The position numbers and the translations under genes were made by a program. This document shows, piece after piece, positions 1-64,000 of a stretch of 64,000 nt of DNA. Source of the stretch: Cephalopachus bancanus (Eukaryota; Chordata; Mammalia; Primates; Tarsiidae); assembly GCA_027257055.1 (NCBI GenBank), contig JAPVLO010000153.1, positions 5,766,001 through 5,830,000 of the forward strand, read 5' to 3'. Numbering within the stretch: position 1 is the stretch's first letter; each line of letters opens with the position of its first letter. The notes beneath the pieces are model-generated. The model did no database searches and was not told where the DNA came from. It saw nothing but the letters and a program-made list of their open reading frames with translations.

Positions 1-96
1 TGTGTTTATAAAAAAGAAAAAAGGAAGAAGACAATTTTAAGTGATATTACAATTGGTACTACATTTATATTATTTTTCCTTTAATTTTGAGTTCAG

Positions 97-61073
<60,977 letters not shown>

Positions 61074-61112
61074 GTAATCTTTGAATTATTTATTTTTAAG
61101 CAATTTTAAATG

Positions 61113-61362
61113 TTTGAGCTGAGCACGGTGGCTCATGCCTGAGCCCAGGGACTTGAGACCAGCTTGGGCAACTTGGTAAGACCCTGTCTCAACAAAAACT
61201 CGAAAAATTAGCAGGTCATGGTGGTGTGTGCCTTAGTCCCAGCTACTTGGAATACTGAGGCTAAAGGATCACCTGAGCCCAGAATGTTGAGGCCGCAGTA
61301 GCAATGATTGTGCTACTGCACTCCTGCCTGGGCAACAGAGTGAGATTCCAACTCAAAAAAAA
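61113..61362 (+). mobile_element. Alu, sense, with deletion in the left arm
   Basis: CTCATGCCTGAGCCCAGGGA shows the left-arm middle is missing. The rest is normal. Confidence 0.9.
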
Positions 61363-62200
61363 AGTTTGTGATTTAAGAATATTCACATTTGGAACAACCC
61401 TTCTGGACCCCTCCTGCTGCTGGGAACTTTCCTGTTTTCTTAATAAATTCCTTTCTTAAAAAAAGAATGTTCCAAATTGGCCATGTTTTATTGTGATTTT
61501 TATGAAACAAACTTGAAGGTTGGAATAGATTTTTTTTCTTTATAAATATATTCTCTGATGTGTATATGTCATTCTTCCTTCTCCCCCAACAGTTTGTAGT
61601 ATCTGTACTGTGTGAGTTTTTCCAAGGTCTCATCACTCTAAGTACAGCATACATTTAATCCTGTCTCTTATTAGAATTCATTAATGATTTAATTCATTTA
61701 ATTACTGTAAATATTAACACTTAGGATACATTTTAAATCTTTCCTTGAAATATTAGGTTAAAATACTTCCTTACCACCTTTTCTGGGTCAGGAACTGGTT
61801 CCTGATAGAATGAAGGCTGACTCTCCTACTAATGCTTCTTTGCGACATATATACCCCTGGACTTGCTGATATAAAATTGTCAACCTTATGAATAGCAACT
61901 ATACTTTATTGCCTAATTAACTTCCACTTCTTACCTCAGTGCAAATGCAGTATATTATAATTGAACTTTCAAGACTGTTGCCAGCAAATATTGCATCCCC
62001 CCAAAAAGAAAAGACTATTTCATTATTTAGTGGACTTTATCTGCTGTATCCTTTATGACTTTATATCTAGACCATGTAAACAAACCCTAGCTTCCTAAAC
62101 TAGCACATTCTGTTACCTTCAGTTGTTTTTGTTAATGATCATGTTAACAGTAATCTATTATATGTCAGTAATTAGAATAAAAATTAAATATAGTTTCTCC
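61363..62200 (+). other. Intron after E22, nothing recognised
   Basis: Unique AT-rich intron. No further CPLANE1 exon found. Confidence 0.55.
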
Positions 62201-62204
62201 TCTT

Positions 62205-62690
62205 GGAGATAGGACTGTAAAAGCAAGTTATATCAGCGTGCTGTGGAAGCTCAGAGGAAGAAAATCAATCAAAAAAGGCCATTTGAACTGTAGCTCCAAG
62301 GCTCAACAGAAATTAATGTGACTGATAACTGGAAGAAAGGGTATTCTAGGCAGAGAAAATATAATACGCAAAGGTAATGATGGACAGTGAAGGGCAAGGA
62401 GTTAGATGTGGCTGGAGTTTGGTGCATTGGAAGAGGAGAGTGGGACTAGCTGAGTGTGTGGGGACCAGAGGCACTCACTTGAGTTCAGCTTATCTACAAG
62501 CAATAGGAGGAGTCAGCTAAGGGCTTTAAACAAGAAGTGGTGGGATCCAGTTAGAAGACTTCAGTAGTCTAGACGTGAGGTGAATCAGAATGGCGAGCGT
62601 AGAGTGATAAGTGTGAGTAAACACTCGGAGGTTGTCTGGAGGTGAGATTGACAGCTTTTCTACTTGGATGACTGAATTGATGCTGATTCC
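62205..62690 (+). mobile_element. L2-like ancient LINE (tentative)
   Basis: GGGTATTCTAGGCAGAGAAA and ACGCAAAGGTAATGATGG fit the well-known L2 3' pattern. Confidence 0.5.
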
Positions 62691-62782
62691 TTTAGCAATA
62701 TAAAAAATGCAGTTTTAGTTATGTGGTTCCAAGGAAACATTCGTTTGGTAACATTCGTTGCTACATTAATTTTATTTATTTA

Positions 62783-63064
62783 TTTTTTTTGAGTTGGAGT
62801 CTCACTCTGTCGCCCAGACTGGAGTGCAGTGGCCACTCCCGGCCACCGCAGCCTTGACCTGCTGGGCTCTGGCGATTCTTCCGCCTCAGCCTTCCGAGTA
62901 GCCAGAATTACAGGCGCGAGCTACCATGCCCAGCTAATTTTTGATTTATTGTAGAGATGAGGTCTCGCCTGCCCAGGCGGGTCTCGAACCCGCGGGCTCA
63001 GGCAATCCACTCACCTCAGCCTCCCGAAGGCGCGGGATTACAGGCTGAGCCATCGAGCCCGGCT
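62783..63064 (-). mobile_element. Alu, youngest type, antisense
   Basis: Duplication CTACATTAATTTTA / GTACATTAATTTTA. Near-consensus body with the B-box hairpin. Confidence 0.95.
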
Positions 63065-64000
63065 GGTACATTAATTTTAAATTCTCTGAGAAGCAGATGG
63101 GATTTTAATAAGCAAGAGATTTTTCTGGAGAGATTACTGTGAGGGGAAAAGGGGAGCCCTGAAGGGTAGAGACAGCTGTTAGACTGCAATCCTAATGTAG
63201 CTCTGACCCTGTACTGGGGTCCCAAAGATCACTCCAAGGTTCAGCAATTCTCTAGGAGTTCCTGCGGAACTCAGCATATAGTCTGTTACTTTCATGGCTA
63301 TAACTTACTACGGCAGAAAGGAAAAGGTAGATGGGATAAATTCCAGGGGAAACCATGCATAAACTTCCAAGAATCCTTTCCCAGTGGAATCACATAGGAC
63401 GCATTTAATTCCTCCAGCAACAAGTTGTGACAATATGTGAGAGCTCACTAGACTCAGTGCCCAGGGTTTTACTAGGGGGATACCAAGAGTTCAGACTCCC
63501 AGAAGTAAAGCAGGTGTTCATAATAAACCTCATCATTTGTATTTGTGACCCATCTTCCATTTAGCATGGTGTCTTCACACACTGAGTGAGAGCTACCCCA
63601 AATCCCCATCTTTTTAAACATGGTTATTATTATTTATTTTATTTTGGAGACAAAGTTCTCGCTATTTTGCCTGGGGTGGACTTGAATTCACAGTTCTCCC
63701 ACCTCAGCCTCCCAGGGAGCTGGGATTTACAGGCATACACTGTTGCACCTGGTCCCACATTCCCATCTTGCACCACTCACCTTCTTGGACTGTTCCTTGT
63801 ATTGCTTGCCTTAACTTGGATCATCCAAGAAGCAGAAGCCAGGATAGGATTAGATGTATAAGAGATTTATTGGGGGAAATGCCTGTGAGGGGAAGAAGGG
63901 GGAAGAAAGAAACAAGAAGTGAGGAGAGCATCAGACCACAGTGCAGGTCTGAGTCCTCCCGTGAAGAAGAAGGTTAGAATGAAAGAGAATGGAGGAGACA
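63065..64000. mobile_element. Possible LTR-type repeat sequence, split (tentative)
   Basis: AAGCAAGAGATTTTTCTGGA near 63103 and TATAAGAGATTTATTGGGGG near 63858 both precede CTGTGAGGGG text, suggesting related repeat ends. I cannot name the family and see no open frame. Confidence 0.3.
63640..63752 (-). mobile_element. Alu left-monomer-like fragment, antisense
   Basis: GGAGACAAAGTTCTCGCTAT to TGTTGCACCTGG, one monomer only. Confidence 0.65.

Overview
The window is nuclear DNA from a primate, most likely a strepsirrhine (lemur or loris group). Three things point there. It holds about 50 Alu-type SINE copies. The younger ones form one lineage-specific consensus, with GAGACTCCAACTC before the A-tail, ACAATAAATCAAAAA in the linker and GGGTTCGAGACCCGC at the B box, which differs from the AluS/Y consensus of monkeys and apes. 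The L1 3' ends also differ from the haplorrhine L1PA 3' end. The species call is inference.

The only gene I can support is a large multi-exon gene on the + strand, recognised from its translated exons as CPLANE1 (C5orf42/JBTS17), a ciliogenesis and planar-polarity effector subunit linked in humans to Joubert syndrome. I place 22 internal coding exons from 97 to 61073, about 3.56 kb of coding sequence and about 1,186 codons. All phases fit and there is no in-frame stop. The 5' exons and roughly the last 330 residues lie outside the window. One intron uses a GC donor, one exon is only 31 nt, and the largest exon is 765 nt.

Layout: 1-2.1 kb holds three exons. 2.1-11.1 kb is a nearly full-length but broken antisense L1, carrying two nested Alus and a 1.5 kb LTR element with a 6-bp target duplication. 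11.5-34.4 kb holds 14 exons among Alus and old hAT-type DNA transposons. 34.4-54.2 kb is exon-poor (two exons) and dense in repeats: nested Tigger-type elements, L1 3' ends and an old antisense L1. 54.2-61.1 kb holds the last three exons. 61.1-64 kb is intron with an Alu, L2-like and LTR-like sequence.

Nearly all short open frames in the window are by-products of antisense Alus and L1. There is no sign of a prokaryotic, CRISPR-like or otherwise new coding system. The more interesting signals concern splicing (GC donor, microexon with a frame-compatible acceptor choice, an Alu inserted at a branch-point position) and retrotransposon biology (repeated use of one target site, tail-only insertion, a T-arm-like B-box hairpin in the young Alus).
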